Source of the DNA: Acidobacteriota bacterium
Lineage (GTDB): Bacteria > Acidobacteriota > Blastocatellia > Pyrinomonadales > Pyrinomonadaceae
Direction: 5' to 3'
DNA length: 39,820 nt
Assembly: GCA_019239425.1 (NCBI GenBank)
Contig: JAFAZX010000092.1
Coordinates: 1-39,820, forward strand
In this document: positions 22,085 through 30,688 of the stretch, piece by piece
How the letters are laid out: every line of letters starts with the position of its first letter
Position numbering within the stretch: the stretch's first letter is position 1
The notes under the pieces: model-generated
Database searches by the model: none
Seen by the model: the letters and a program-made list of their open reading frames with translations, nothing else
What the model was told of the DNA's origin: nothing
Program-made: the position numbers and the translations under genes

Positions 22085-23428
22085 CTACCCGCGGAGGACG
22101 GGGCGCGCTTCGGTCGAGCGGACGTGTGTGGGGAAGGTGCGGTGCGTGCTCATGAGGAAGGCGTGCGAGCTTGAGCGCAGGGCGTTGCCGTGCGTGGCGA
22201 GCAGGCGCACCATGCGGCTGAAGGAGGTCGCCCCGTAGTAGTAGCCGTCGCGCAGGGAGACGAGCACGTCCGCCGTGTGGCGCACGCGCGGCGCGAAGAC
22301 CGACCCGTAGACGTTCGCCAAGGCGTCCGGGTAAGTGTGCCCCCACGTCCGCGCCAGCCAGTCGGCGTCGCGCGCGAACCCCTCGGCGTCCAGACGCCCC
22401 TCCGCGCCGAGCGTGTGGACGGCCGGCGCGAGCCGCAAGGGGTCTCCGCCCAACTGCTCGTAGCGGTAGAAGGTCTCGCCCCCGCGCTCGGCGCGGTGGA
22501 TGCGCGCGCGCCCCGAGGCCCCCTTCACGACCGCCGTCTGGTCGTCCTCGTCGCGGTAGACGCTGAAGTCCACGCCCTCCAGTTGGCGCAAGCCTTCCGC
22601 CAGCTCGCCGCGGTCTGTCTCCTCGCCGCAGTAGAGCGCCGCGTAGCCGCACAGGCCGAAGGCCGGCGCCGAGACGCGCATCTTCCCGCGCGGCCTGCGC
22701 ATGTTGCCGACGACCTCGTAGCCGTTGCGCGCGAGGTAAGACTGCAAGTGCAGACGCCGGTTCTCGACGAGGTTCATGCCGTGGTCGGAGAAGAGCACGA
22801 CCTCGGTCTCTGACCCGGCCGCGCGCTGTATCTCGCGCAGGAGCTTGTCGAGGGATTCGAGCGCGACGGCGAGCCGCGCGGGGCCGCCGATGTGGAGCAG
22901 GCCGTCGGTCGCCTTGAGGAAGCCGAAGAAGTCGCGCGCGGGCGGGGCCGAGAGGAAGCGCTCGCGGAAGCGGCGCATGTCCGCGCGCCAGACGGCCTCG
23001 GTCGCGACGTAGATGAGGAACTCGAAGGCGAGCGGCTCCTGGTAGTCGAGCTCGTCCATGTATGACGAGGGCACCTTGTCGGGCGTGCGCCGGCCGATGT
23101 ACTTGCGCACCCCGCCGCGCAGCTCTTTCGCCTCGCGGTCGAAGTAGAGGCTCTCGTAGCCGTTCGGCGGCGTCGCCCCGAGCATCTCCGCGAGCGCGAC
23201 GTTCGTCAGCGTCGGGAACGGCGAGAGCAGGCGCGCGGGCTCTTTGAAGTTGTCGAACATCCCGCGCGACTTCGCCTCGCTGACGACCTCAAAGGGCACG
23301 CCGTCGAGACAGAGCAGCAGGCGGCGCGGGCGCTCCTGCGGCCTGACGACGTGCAGCGCCGGCTTCGTCTGCGACTCGCGCGCCGTCAGAAGGGGCGTCG
23401 GGTCGTGCGACGGACACACTTCGCTCAT
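22085..23428 (-). CDS. Alkaline-phosphatase-superfamily enzyme
   Basis: 447 residues. An early metal/nucleophile region LLLCLDGVPFEV (D42) with FPTLTNVAL (T73 or T75 as nucleophile) and a later SDHGMN (D215/H216) are the metal-site landmarks of the alkaline phosphatase/nucleotide pyrophosphatase/phosphodiesterase superfamily. No signal peptide is present, suggesting a cytoplasmic phosphodiesterase or phosphomutase-like enzyme. GGGAGGG precedes the ATG. It follows the TPR gene by 26 bp in the thrC operon. Substrate unknown. Confidence 0.82.
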   Translation of the reverse strand: MSEVCPSHDPTPLLTARESQTKPALHVVRPQERPRRLLLCLDGVPFEVVSEAKSRGMFDNFKEPARLLSPFPTLTNVALAEMLGATPPNGYESLYFDREAKELRGGVRKYIGRRTPDKVPSSYMDELDYQEPLAFEFLIYVATEAVWRADMRRFRERFLSAPPARDFFGFLKATDGLLHIGGPARLAVALESLDKLLREIQRAAGSETEVVLFSDHGMNLVENRRLHLQSYLARNGYEVVGNMRRPRGKMRVSAPAFGLCGYAALYCGEETDRGELAEGLRQLEGVDFSVYRDEDDQTAVVKGASGRARIHRAERGGETFYRYEQLGGDPLRLAPAVHTLGAEGRLDAEGFARDADWLARTWGHTYPDALANVYGSVFAPRVRHTADVLVSLRDGYYYGATSFSRMVRLLATHGNALRSSSHAFLMSTHRTFPTHVRSTEARPVLRG

Positions 23429-23454
23429 CAGAAAACCCTCCCCACTCGCTCGTC

Positions 23455-24807
23455 TCAGTTAGCCTGCTGCGCCTTCGCGTCCGAGGTCTCGCCGTCGGGG
23501 TCGTTCTCGCTGACCTTCGCGTGCGTGAGCTTGTACGGCTCTTTGAGGCCGCGCCGGGCGTCCTCGTGCGAGTCGTAGACGTTAGGGCGCGCGAGCACGG
23601 CCTGGTACTGCTTGACCGCCTCCTCGCGCCGGCCGGCGAGGTCGAGCGCCTGCGCGTGGCGCAGGCGCGCGCGCGTCACCATCGAGGCTTCCGCGCCCGG
23701 CACCGCCGCCGCGGCCGCAAGCTCCTTCGCCGCGCGCTCCGACTGGCCCGCGACGAGCAGCGCGTCGCCGTAGTTGTAGTGGACGAGGTCGAGCGGAACC
23801 TTCGGCCCGTTCGGCCCGTGCGCGGGCGCGAGCAGAGAGTCGAAGACGGCGAACGCCTCGGCCTCCGTCTTCTTCGCGGCCTCGGGGTTCGTCGCGCGCT
23901 CCTCCTCGGCCTGCGAGACGAGCGCGTCGGCCGCCTCCATCTTGAGCAGGTAGTTGCGCGGGTACTTCGCGGCGAGCTCGGCGGCGTAGTTGTATGCGTC
24001 GCGGTAGCGGCGCTCGCGCTTGAGGAGCGCGATGAGCAGGGTCTTCGCGTCGTCGCGCGTCCAGCGCCCCTCGCGCGCCACCTGTTCGAGCGTGGCGATG
24101 CCCCGCTTCTTCGAGCCGCGGTAGCCGAACATGGTCGCGCCGAGCTTGACGACGGGCGGCAGCGACCCGACCACGTAGTCGTACATGCCGATGGTGACCT
24201 TGGCGTCGACGTAGGTGGGGTCGAGCTTGACGAGGTCGCGGTGGTGGCCGACGGAGTCCTTGCCGTTCGTCAGCGCCGACATGAAGCTGCGCTCGACCAT
24301 GCTGCCCCAGGCGGCCTTCAAGCCCTCGACCGCGCCGAGGTAGTAGAGCGCGTCGGTGTCCTTCGGGTTGGCCTTCAGCCGCGCCTCGCACAGCTCCTTC
24401 GTCCTGCGCGTGAGGTCGCGGAACTCGGCCTGCACCTTCGGATCGATCTGGTCGTCCTTCTCCTTGTAGAAGCCCTCGTTGTTGTAGAGCGAGGCCTGAA
24501 GCCTGCGCGACTCGTTGAGCGTCTTCAGCCAGAGGCTCGCGGCGAGCAGCTCGTAGCCGGCGGGGTGGTCGGGGTAGACCGTCGCGATTTCGCGGAAGCG
24601 CCGGCGCGCGCCCTCGTAGTCGAGGTTGTAGAGCGCGTCGAACCCTTCGGTGCGCATCGCCTCGAAGCGCTTCTGGTCGAAGGGGGCGGCGGCGGGCGCC
24701 GCCTTCTCCACCGGGGCGCCCGCCGCCGCGCTCTTCACCTGGGCCGGCGCGGCCGTCGCCAGCACCGCCGTCGTCAACGTCGTCGCAAACAGTCTCTTCA
24801 AGTTCAT
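23455..24807 (-). CDS. Exported TPR-repeat protein
   Basis: 450 residues with an N-terminal signal peptide (MNLKRLFATTLTTAVLATAAPAQ) and TPR-like helix pairs (for example DALYNLDYEGARRRFREIATVYPDHPAGYELLA near 55-90, and repeated AL..YLGAVEG / HAQALDLAGRREEAVKQYQAVL). It is probably periplasmic and a protein-protein scaffold. Its ATG overlaps the thrC stop as ATGA, so it is translationally coupled; the phosphatase-superfamily gene follows after 26 bp. There is no evident functional link between thrC and the other two. C-terminal tail is charged and low in structure. Confidence 0.82.
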   Translation of the reverse strand: MNLKRLFATTLTTAVLATAAPAQVKSAAAGAPVEKAAPAAAPFDQKRFEAMRTEGFDALYNLDYEGARRRFREIATVYPDHPAGYELLAASLWLKTLNESRRLQASLYNNEGFYKEKDDQIDPKVQAEFRDLTRRTKELCEARLKANPKDTDALYYLGAVEGLKAAWGSMVERSFMSALTNGKDSVGHHRDLVKLDPTYVDAKVTIGMYDYVVGSLPPVVKLGATMFGYRGSKKRGIATLEQVAREGRWTRDDAKTLLIALLKRERRYRDAYNYAAELAAKYPRNYLLKMEAADALVSQAEEERATNPEAAKKTEAEAFAVFDSLLAPAHGPNGPKVPLDLVHYNYGDALLVAGQSERAAKELAAAAAVPGAEASMVTRARLRHAQALDLAGRREEAVKQYQAVLARPNVYDSHEDARRGLKEPYKLTHAKVSENDPDGETSDAKAQQAN

Positions 24808-25979
24808 AAAAACCCTTCCCCGAAACTCTCAAGGTACTTGACGCCCGCGCCCGTGTTGAAGAGCACGACGCGTTCGCCCTCTTTCACCTCACCGCGTTCG
24901 ATCAACTTCCGCAGCGCGGGCAGGCAGGCCGCGCCCTCGGGCGCGACGAACAGCCCCTCGGCCGCGCCTATCTCTCCGACCGCGGCCAGCAACTCCGCGT
25001 CGCTCACCGAGACGGCCGCGCCTTTAGACGCGCGCAGCGCGTCGAGGATGAGAAAATCGCCGACCGCCTTCGGCACCCTCAAGCCCGAGGCGACCGTCGC
25101 CGCATTTTCAAACTCGTCCGCGAAGCGCTTCCCCTCTTCGAAGGCGCGGATGATGGGGGCGCACCCCTCGGACTGGACGGAGACCATGCGCGGCCGCTTG
25201 CTGCCGATCCAGCCCATCGCCTCCATCTCTTCGAACGCCTTCCACATCCCGACGAGCCCCGTGCCGCCGCCCGTCGGGTAGACGCACACGTCGGGCAGCT
25301 CCCACCCCGACTGCTCGGCCAGCTCGTAGCCGAGCGTCTTCTTGCCCTCGACCCGGTAAGGCTCTTTCAAAGTCGAGACGTCGAACCACCCTTCGGCCTC
25401 TTTGCGCCGGCCGACCTCGGCGCCGCAGTCGGTTATCAAACCATCCATCAGCGTGACGTGCGCGCCCGTCTGCTCGCACTCGACGACGTTAGCGCGCGGC
25501 GTGTCCTTCGGCATGAAGATGTGCGCTTCGAGCCCTGCGCGCGCGGCGTAGGCGGCGAGCGCTCCGGCGGCGTTCCCGGCCGAGGGGACGGCGAGCTTCT
25601 CGACGCCAAGCTCCTTCGCCATCGAGACCGCGGCCGTCATCCCGCGCGCCTTGAAGCTCTGCGTCGGGTTCTGCGACTCGTCCTTGATGAAGAGGTTTTG
25701 CAGTCCGAGGGCCGCGCCCAAGCGCTCCGCTTTGAGCAGCGGCGTCCAGCCTTCTCCGAGCGAGACGATGTTTTCTTCGCGCTCGACGGGCAGCACTTCC
25801 GCGTAACGCCAAAGGTCGGCCCTCCTCCCCTTCAAACTCTCCCTGGTCAGAGTGCGCGCCGCCCGCTCAAGGTCATACCGCACGAGCAGCGGCCGGCCGC
25901 ACTCGGTGCAGAGGTTGTGCAACCGCCGTGCCTCGTAGCGCGCGCCGCACAGCGCGCATTCCAGGTGCGTGACGTTCAT
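24804..25979 (-). CDS. thrC: Threonine synthase with N-terminal zinc ribbon
   Basis: 391 residues. It converts O-phosphohomoserine to threonine with PLP. The Schiff-base lysine is K110 in NPTQSFKARGM; SAGNAAGALAAYAA is the PLP/asparagine loop and PTGGGTGL the phosphate cup. Two CxxC pairs (C8/C11, C24/C27) form the short N-terminal zinc ribbon seen in this subfamily. A threonine dehydratase is excluded by the ribbon and the SFKARG context. GGAGGGG lies upstream of the ATG at 25979. It is first in an operon with the TPR and phosphatase-superfamily genes. Confidence 0.93.
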   Translation of the reverse strand: MNVTHLECALCGARYEARRLHNLCTECGRPLLVRYDLERAARTLTRESLKGRRADLWRYAEVLPVEREENIVSLGEGWTPLLKAERLGAALGLQNLFIKDESQNPTQSFKARGMTAAVSMAKELGVEKLAVPSAGNAAGALAAYAARAGLEAHIFMPKDTPRANVVECEQTGAHVTLMDGLITDCGAEVGRRKEAEGWFDVSTLKEPYRVEGKKTLGYELAEQSGWELPDVCVYPTGGGTGLVGMWKAFEEMEAMGWIGSKRPRMVSVQSEGCAPIIRAFEEGKRFADEFENAATVASGLRVPKAVGDFLILDALRASKGAAVSVSDAELLAAVGEIGAAEGLFVAPEGAACLPALRKLIERGEVKEGERVVLFNTGAGVKYLESFGEGFL

Positions 25980-26351
25980 CCGTCCCGGCCCCTCCGATCC
26001 GACTGTTTTTCCGAAGAATTAGATGCACTCGGGGGTTCCGGCCCGCGCGGCGTCCGGCGGAATTTTCCCGCGAATCCGCCCCGCGCCGGCCCCCTCCTGT
26101 GACACTTTCAAGTCTCTCACAACGCCGCTCGACCTGTCAGGTGGAGCATCGCTGCTGCGCACCCATTCGGCGTGCAAAGCGGGAGGGCCGCCCGCCCGGT
26201 CGAAAGTCCCGGCAGGCGGCCCTCATTTGAAAGTTTAGGGACGACGTTTCGCCCCGAACCTCTGACGCGTTCGGAATCTCCGCCGACAGTTAAGGCGCGA
26301 AAGGTGCGCCCGAACTATCACCCGGCGGAGATTTTTTTGCGGGGACGTTCT
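25980..26351. other. Intergenic region between globin 3' end and thrC
   Basis: 372 bp with no supported gene. It holds a hairpin at 26183-26224 (GAGGGCCGCC with GGCGGCCCTC) that may end the leftward globin transcript, though its U-run is poor. A TCTAAT -10-like hexamer (minus strand, 26023-26018) lies about 40 bp upstream of thrC, without a convincing -35. Confidence 0.4.
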
Positions 26352-26792
26352 TTAATACGCGAGGGCGGCCGGCTGCGTACGCGCCGCCTCGGCCTGCGCC
26401 GACTTCATCACCCCGGCGAGCGCCGCGTAGGTCTCGGCCCAGGCCGCCTCGACCTCCGGCGTGAACCCTTCGCCCAGGCCCTTCTTCAAAGCCCAGATGA
26501 GCGCGCGCCCGACCGTGTCGTAGTCCTTCTCGCGCACGCCGTAGCCCGCGTGGCGCGCGCCGAGGGCGCAGACGGCCGGCAGAACCTGTTCGAGCCGGTC
26601 GAGGCTTTTGACGGCCACGCCGATCATCTGCATCAGCTTGCGCCCCTGCTCGACCATGTCGCCCTTGAAGAGCGCTTCCAAAGACGGTTCGAGGTCGAAC
26701 AAACGTCCGTAGAAGAGCGCCGCCGCCGCGTCCGCGATGGGCACGACCTGCCTGAAGCTCTCCTGCACCAGCCTGATCTGCTCTGAGTTCAT
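26352..26792 (-). CDS. Single-domain globin (bacterial haemoglobin type)
   Basis: 146 residues, the usual length for a Vitreoscilla-haemoglobin/flavohaemoglobin-type globin domain without a reductase. Visible haem-pocket residues: B10 Tyr (Y28 in ALFYGRLF), E7 Gln (Q49 in DMVEQGRKL) and proximal F8 His (H81 in LGARHAGYGV). The Tyr-B10/Gln-E7 pair is typical of high-affinity O2 or NO-dioxygenating globins. GGAGGAG precedes the ATG. It is divergent from the HAD gene, with a GC-rich inverted repeat between them. Function is probably O2/NO handling; electron donor unknown. Confidence 0.88.
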   Translation of the reverse strand: MNSEQIRLVQESFRQVVPIADAAAALFYGRLFDLEPSLEALFKGDMVEQGRKLMQMIGVAVKSLDRLEQVLPAVCALGARHAGYGVREKDYDTVGRALIWALKKGLGEGFTPEVEAAWAETYAALAGVMKSAQAEAARTQPAALAY

Positions 26793-26818
26793 CGTCTCCT
26801 CCGGCCCCGACTGAGGTG

Positions 26819-26875
26819 CCCGCCCGCGCGCGCTTCGAATCCTGACACCTAACGCGTAAAGAGCGCGCGGGCGGG
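26819..26875. repeat. GC-rich inverted repeat between divergent globin and HAD genes
   Basis: CCCGCCCGCGCGC (26819-26831) pairs with 26863-26875 (13 bp) around a 31-nt loop. It is in a divergent promoter region, so it may be regulatory; no known operator is recognised. Not heptad-based. Confidence 0.5.
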
Positions 26876-26938
26876 ATCACGAGCTCAAGACAATTTGCGC
26901 GCGCCCGAGACCGGGTGCTAGAGTCTTGCCACCCAAAG

Positions 26939-27841
26939 ATGGCAATCCGCTTAATCGCCCTCGACCTTGACGGCACGCTGCTCGACTCGCGCGGGCGTGT
27001 GCCGGAGCGCAACCGCGCGGCGATTGACGAGGCGCGGGCGCGCGGCGTCCGACTGGCGCTCGTCACCGGCCGCCGCTTCCGCGATGCGCGGCCGCTGGCT
27101 CTGGAGCTGGGGCTCGACGTGCCCGTCATCGCGCACAACGGCGCGCTCACGAAGCACGCGCACTCGCTGGAGACGGTCGCGGCCGTGCTGATGCCGGTCG
27201 AGGCCGCGCGCGCCGTCGTGCGCGTCGGGCGCGAGCACGGCGCCGACGCGCTCGTCAGCGACGACCACGTCGGGGCGGGCCTGCTCGTCTACGACCACGT
27301 CAGCCCCGACAACAGGGCGCTCGCCAAGTACATCGATTGGTCGCGCCGCGTCGTCGGCGAAGACGCGGCCGCCGCCATCCGGCAGGTCGAGTCGCTCGAC
27401 GAGTACCTCGACCACGACCCTCTGCACGTCGCCTTCTCGGGCGGCTGCGCTTCGATGGAGCGCCTGTCGGACGTGATGCGGGAGGAGTTGGGCGGCGGCG
27501 TGAGGCTGCTGCTCACGCTCTACCCGAAGATGGACTTCGCGCTCCTCGACGTGCTGCACCCGGAGGCTTCGAAGGGCGCGGGGCTGGCGGCGGTCGCGGC
27601 CGAACAGGGGCTGACGCGCGAAGAGGTCTTGGCCGTCGGCGACAACTTTAATGACCTGGAGATGCTTGAGTGGGCGGGCACGGGCGTCCTGATGGGCAAC
27701 GCCGACTCCAGCTTACACGCCGCGGGCCGCTTCCACGCCACCTCGACCAACGACGAGGGCGGCGTCGCCGACGCGATTGAGAGATACGTTCTACGAGATG
27801 ATGAGTGCGGAGTGATGAATGATGAATATGACGCTGCTTGA
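26939..27841 (+). CDS. Cof-type HAD hydrolase
   Basis: About 300 residues. Motif I is ALDLDGTLLDS, motif II LVTGR, and motif IV GDNFNDLEML; with the Cof/IIB cap this is a cytoplasmic phosphatase for sugar phosphates, flavin or nucleotide phosphates. ATG 26939 (MAIRLIALDLDGT) is preferred over the in-frame start 24 bp upstream because motif I is normally within the first ten residues. The last roughly 15 residues (RDDECGVMNDEYDAA) are read through the left arm of palindrome J and look acquired, since the fold should end near IERYV. Confidence 0.88.
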   Translation: MAIRLIALDLDGTLLDSRGRVPERNRAAIDEARARGVRLALVTGRRFRDARPLALELGLDVPVIAHNGALTKHAHSLETVAAVLMPVEAARAVVRVGREHGADALVSDDHVGAGLLVYDHVSPDNRALAKYIDWSRRVVGEDAAAAIRQVESLDEYLDHDPLHVAFSGGCASMERLSDVMREELGGGVRLLLTLYPKMDFALLDVLHPEASKGAGLAAVAAEQGLTREEVLAVGDNFNDLEMLEWAGTGVLMGNADSSLHAAGRFHATSTNDEGGVADAIERYVLRDDECGVMNDEYDAA

Positions 27842-27879
27842 AGTCCTTAATTCATCATTCATCACTCCGCACTCATCAT
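27798..27879. repeat. Heptad-armed palindrome J (GATGAGT/GATGAAT units), 30-bp perfect arms
   Basis: Arms 27798-27827 and 27850-27879 are perfectly complementary (30 bp) around a 22-nt loop. The arm reads ATGATGAGT, GCGGAGT, GATGAAT, GATGAAT. The left arm is translated as the C-terminal tail of the HAD protein and the right arm ends 18 bp before the cyclophilin start codon. The GCGG-containing interruption is present symmetrically in both arms. Confidence 0.94.
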
Positions 27880-27897
27880 TCCCTTCAAAGGAGCATC

Positions 27898-28389
27898 ATG
27901 GCTAACCGCATCGCACGCATCGAGACGAACATGGGGACGATCCGCTTCGAGCTGTTGGAGGGGGACGCGCCGAAGACGACGGAGAACTTCCGGCTGCTGG
28001 CCGAGAAGGGCTTTTACGACGGCGTCATCTTCCACCGCGTCATCAACGGCTTCATGATTCAGGGCGGAGACCCGACGGGGACGGGGCGCGGCGGGGCCTC
28101 GGCCTGGGGCGGGCGCTTCGACGACGAGATCAATCGCGCGTCCGAACTCTACCGCGGCAAGTACACCAAGGGCACCGTCGCGATGGCGAACGCCGGGCCG
28201 AACACCAACGGCTCGCAGTTCTTCATCATGCACACGGACTACGCGCTGCCCCCCTCCTACACCAAGTTCGGCCGCGTCATCGAGGGCCAGGACGTGGTGG
28301 ACAATATCGCCACCACGCCCACGCACCCCGGCGACCGCCCCAAGGCCGACGTGGTGATGAAGAAGGTCACGATTGAGGAAGGTGAATAG
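27898..28389 (+). CDS. Cyclophilin-type peptidyl-prolyl isomerase
   Basis: 163 residues, the length of a minimal cytoplasmic cyclophilin, without a signal peptide. It catalyses cis/trans isomerisation of prolyl bonds. Active-site signatures FHRVINGFMIQGGDPTGTG, MANAGPNTNGSQFFI and YTKFGRVIEG are all present. ATG 27898 has AAAGGAGC upstream; the frame extends 20 codons further but only into palindrome J. The final codons GGT GAA TAG are a GGTGAATAG repeat unit of palindrome K. Confidence 0.94.
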   Translation: MANRIARIETNMGTIRFELLEGDAPKTTENFRLLAEKGFYDGVIFHRVINGFMIQGGDPTGTGRGGASAWGGRFDDEINRASELYRGKYTKGTVAMANAGPNTNGSQFFIMHTDYALPPSYTKFGRVIEGQDVVDNIATTPTHPGDRPKADVVMKKVTIEEGE

Positions 28390-28482
28390 TGAACGGTGAA
28401 TAGTGAACGGTAAATAGTAAATGGTGATAAGAGGAAAGCCGCTCGCCTCTTATCACCATTTACTATTCACCATTCACCACTT
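28381..28482. repeat. Heptad-armed palindrome K (GTGAATA/GTGAACG/GTAAATA units)
   Basis: The core arms 28413-28434 and 28446-28467 are perfect over 22 bp with an 11-nt loop. Heptads continue outward on both sides (GGTGAATAGTGAACG twice on the left; GTAAGTGGTGAATG on the right), with imperfect pairing. The cyclophilin stop TAG and the ankyrin stop TAA both fall in the outer units. Confidence 0.92.
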
Positions 28483-29764
28483 ACTGTCTTGTTCCCGGCT
28501 TGCCGCCGGCCGCCTTCAGGATTTCGACGACGGCCGTCTGGCCGTTCTGCTCGGCGAAGTCGAGGGCGGTGCGGCCGTCCTCGTATTTGGCGTTCACGTC
28601 GGCGCCGGCCGCGATGAGGAGTTTGACGCTCTCCTTCAGCCCTTTGGTCGAGGCGGCGATGAGCGCCGTCCAGCCCTTCGGCGTGTGCGCGTTGGGGTCG
28701 GCCTTGCTGTTCAGGAGCAGGTCGAGCGTGGGCACGCGCCCGTTGGCGGCGGCGCTGATGACGGGCGTGATGCCCGCGTCGTTGCGCGCGTTGATGTCCG
28801 CGCCCTTCGCCATCAGCGCCTCGATGATGTCGTAGCCGCCGGCACGCGGCGCCGCGAAGAGCAGGGCCGTCCCGCCGCCGTTGCCGCGCGCGTCGGCCTC
28901 CGCCCCCTTCGCCAGAAACAGCTTCACCAGGGCCAGGTGCCCCTGCGTCGCCGCCTTCATCAAGGCCGTGTCCTTGTCGTTGTCGCGCGCGCGCAGGTCT
29001 GCGCCGCGCGCCAGCAGCAGGTTGACCACGTCCGCCTGCCCGAACCACGAGGCCCACAGCAGAGGCGTCCAGCCGTCCTCCGCGCGCGCGTTCACCTCCG
29101 CCCCCTTCGCAATCAGTTCCTGCGCCACTTCGGTGTAGCCGTTGGCCGCCGCGAAGGTGAGCGCCGTCCTGCCGTCCTTGTAACGCGCGTTCGGGTTCGC
29201 GCCCGCCGCCAGGAGCGCGCGCACCACCGGCAGTTGGCCGCTCGACGCGGCGAACATGAGGGCCGTGCGCCCGTCGTCCGTCTGCGCGTTCGCGTTCGCG
29301 CCGCGCCCGACGAGGGCCTGCACCGCCTCGGCGTTGCCCGCCTCGGCCGCGACCATCAAAGCCGTCACGCCGTCGGCGCAGCGCGCGTTCGCGTCCGCGC
29401 CCTTCGAGAGCAGCTCCTGCGCCGCCGCCGCCGTCTCGGCCGCCGCGGCGTAGACGAGCGCCGCGCAGTTCTCCTTCGACCTCGTGTTCACGTCGGCGCC
29501 CGCCTTGACCGACCCGGCGACGCCGGTCGCGTCGCCGCGCGAAGCCGCGTCGAGCAGCTTGTCGGTCTTCGTCGCGCGCGGCCCCCTCGTGACCGTCGGC
29601 GGCTTCGGCCTCGCCGTCATGACCACCTTCGGCTTCTTGGGCTGGATGGCGAACTGCCCGACGCCGCCCGTCAGGTCTCCCTGCGCCCCGGCGCTCAGCG
29701 CGAGCAGCGGCGAGAGGCACGCGGCGATGGCAACACAAAGAGTCTGTCTGCTTCTATCTCTCAT
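28481..29764 (-). CDS. Exported ankyrin-repeat protein
   Basis: 427 residues with a signal peptide (about 1-27, TLCVAIAACLSPLLALSAGAQG) and roughly ten consecutive ankyrin repeats (about 70-420), each with the pattern DGxTALMxAAxxGxxxVVxxLLxxGADxNA. It is probably a periplasmic protein-binding scaffold. It follows thiD by 15 bp in the same direction but has no obvious link to thiamine. The stop TAA lies in the right tract of palindrome K. Confidence 0.9.
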   Translation of the reverse strand: MRDRSRQTLCVAIAACLSPLLALSAGAQGDLTGGVGQFAIQPKKPKVVMTARPKPPTVTRGPRATKTDKLLDAASRGDATGVAGSVKAGADVNTRSKENCAALVYAAAAETAAAAQELLSKGADANARCADGVTALMVAAEAGNAEAVQALVGRGANANAQTDDGRTALMFAASSGQLPVVRALLAAGANPNARYKDGRTALTFAAANGYTEVAQELIAKGAEVNARAEDGWTPLLWASWFGQADVVNLLLARGADLRARDNDKDTALMKAATQGHLALVKLFLAKGAEADARGNGGGTALLFAAPRAGGYDIIEALMAKGADINARNDAGITPVISAAANGRVPTLDLLLNSKADPNAHTPKGWTALIAASTKGLKESVKLLIAAGADVNAKYEDGRTALDFAEQNGQTAVVEILKAAGGKPGTRQ

Positions 29765-29779
29765 GACTTGGTGTGACTC

Positions 29780-30568
29780 TCAGAGCGGAGACGTTACAGC
29801 GTGGTTGACGGGGCCGTGCCCGCGGCCGAGACCCGGCGCGCGGCGGATGGCCTCCGTGACGAACTGCTTGGCCGCGGCGACTGATTCTTGAAGGTTAAGT
29901 CCGCGGGCGAGACACGCGGCGACGGCCGCGGCGAGCGTGCAGCCCGTCCCGTGCGTCGAGATGGTGTCGACGCGCGCGGCGGTGAACGTCCTGACCCGGC
30001 CCTCTTCGTCGAGCAGCAGGTCGGTCGCCTCGCCTTCGAGGTGGCCGCCCTTGACGAGCACCGCGCGCGCGCCGAGTTCGCGCATCGCGCGCGCCGCCTC
30101 AAGCATCCCCTCGCGGTCGCGTATCAAGAGCCCCGTGATGCGCTCGGCCTCCGGGACGTTCGGCGTGGCGACGCGCGCGAGCGGGAGCAGTTCCCTCTTT
30201 AAAGCGTCGAGCGCCTCGTCGTCTATCAAATCGAAGCCGGAGGTCGAGCGCACGACCGGGTCTACGACCGGAGCGGGCAAGGAGGTTTCGCGGAAGAGCC
30301 GCGCGACCTCTCTGATGATCTCGCGCGTCGGGAGCATGCCGGTCTTCGCGCCGGCGACTTCGAAGTCTTCGGCGACGGCCGAGACCTGCGCGCGCACCGT
30401 CTCGGCCGTCTGGTGCGCGGCGCCGAAGACGCCGGTCGTGTTCTGGAAGGTGAGCGACGTAACGGCCGCCGCCGCGAAGCAGCCGAAGGCGGTGAACGTC
30501 TTCACGTCGGCGACCACCCCTGCGCCGCCCGACGGGTCGAAACCCGCGACGGTCAAAGCTACTGGCAT
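29780..30568 (-). CDS. thiD: Hydroxymethylpyrimidine (phosphate) kinase
   Basis: About 262 residues from ATG 30568 (MPVALTVAGFDPSGGAG). It phosphorylates HMP and HMP-P in thiamine synthesis. Ribokinase-fold motifs are present: AGFDPSGGAGVVADVKTF, MLPTREI, ATPNVPEA, the anion hole/catalytic THGTGCTLAAA, and the thiamine-family end GHGPVNH. The frame allows a start four codons earlier, but neither start has a Shine-Dalgarno; TATGGT ends exactly 7 nt before ATG 30568, suggesting a leaderless transcript. It is downstream of thiE, with palindrome L between. Confidence 0.92.
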   Translation of the reverse strand: MPVALTVAGFDPSGGAGVVADVKTFTAFGCFAAAAVTSLTFQNTTGVFGAAHQTAETVRAQVSAVAEDFEVAGAKTGMLPTREIIREVARLFRETSLPAPVVDPVVRSTSGFDLIDDEALDALKRELLPLARVATPNVPEAERITGLLIRDREGMLEAARAMRELGARAVLVKGGHLEGEATDLLLDEEGRVRTFTAARVDTISTHGTGCTLAAAVAACLARGLNLQESVAAAKQFVTEAIRRAPGLGRGHGPVNHAVTSPL

Positions 30569-30588
30569 CGTCAAGACCATAATGCTTA

Positions 30589-30683
30589 AGGCGGAAGCCC
30601 GACCGTCAGGGAGGGCGTTAGTGTTTCTCAGTTCGCACCTTTAAGGGAGACTGACGCCCTCCCTCACGGTCGGGCTTCCGCCT
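30589..30683. repeat. Palindrome L (non-heptad), 33-bp arms
   Basis: Arms 30589-30621 and 30651-30683 match over 33 bp with two mismatches (AGGCGGAAGCCCGACC and GGGAGGGCG blocks) around a 29-nt loop. It lacks tandem 7-bp structure, so it is a separate family. It sits between thiE and thiD; a promoter-like leaderless start of thiD lies just beyond it. Confidence 0.9.
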
Positions 30684-30688
30684 GACCT

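Noticed and set aside
26023..26238. Small open frame of 71 codons between globin and thrC
   Set aside because: No ribosome-binding site, no motif, overlaps a hairpin, and composition is that of random GC-rich sequence.
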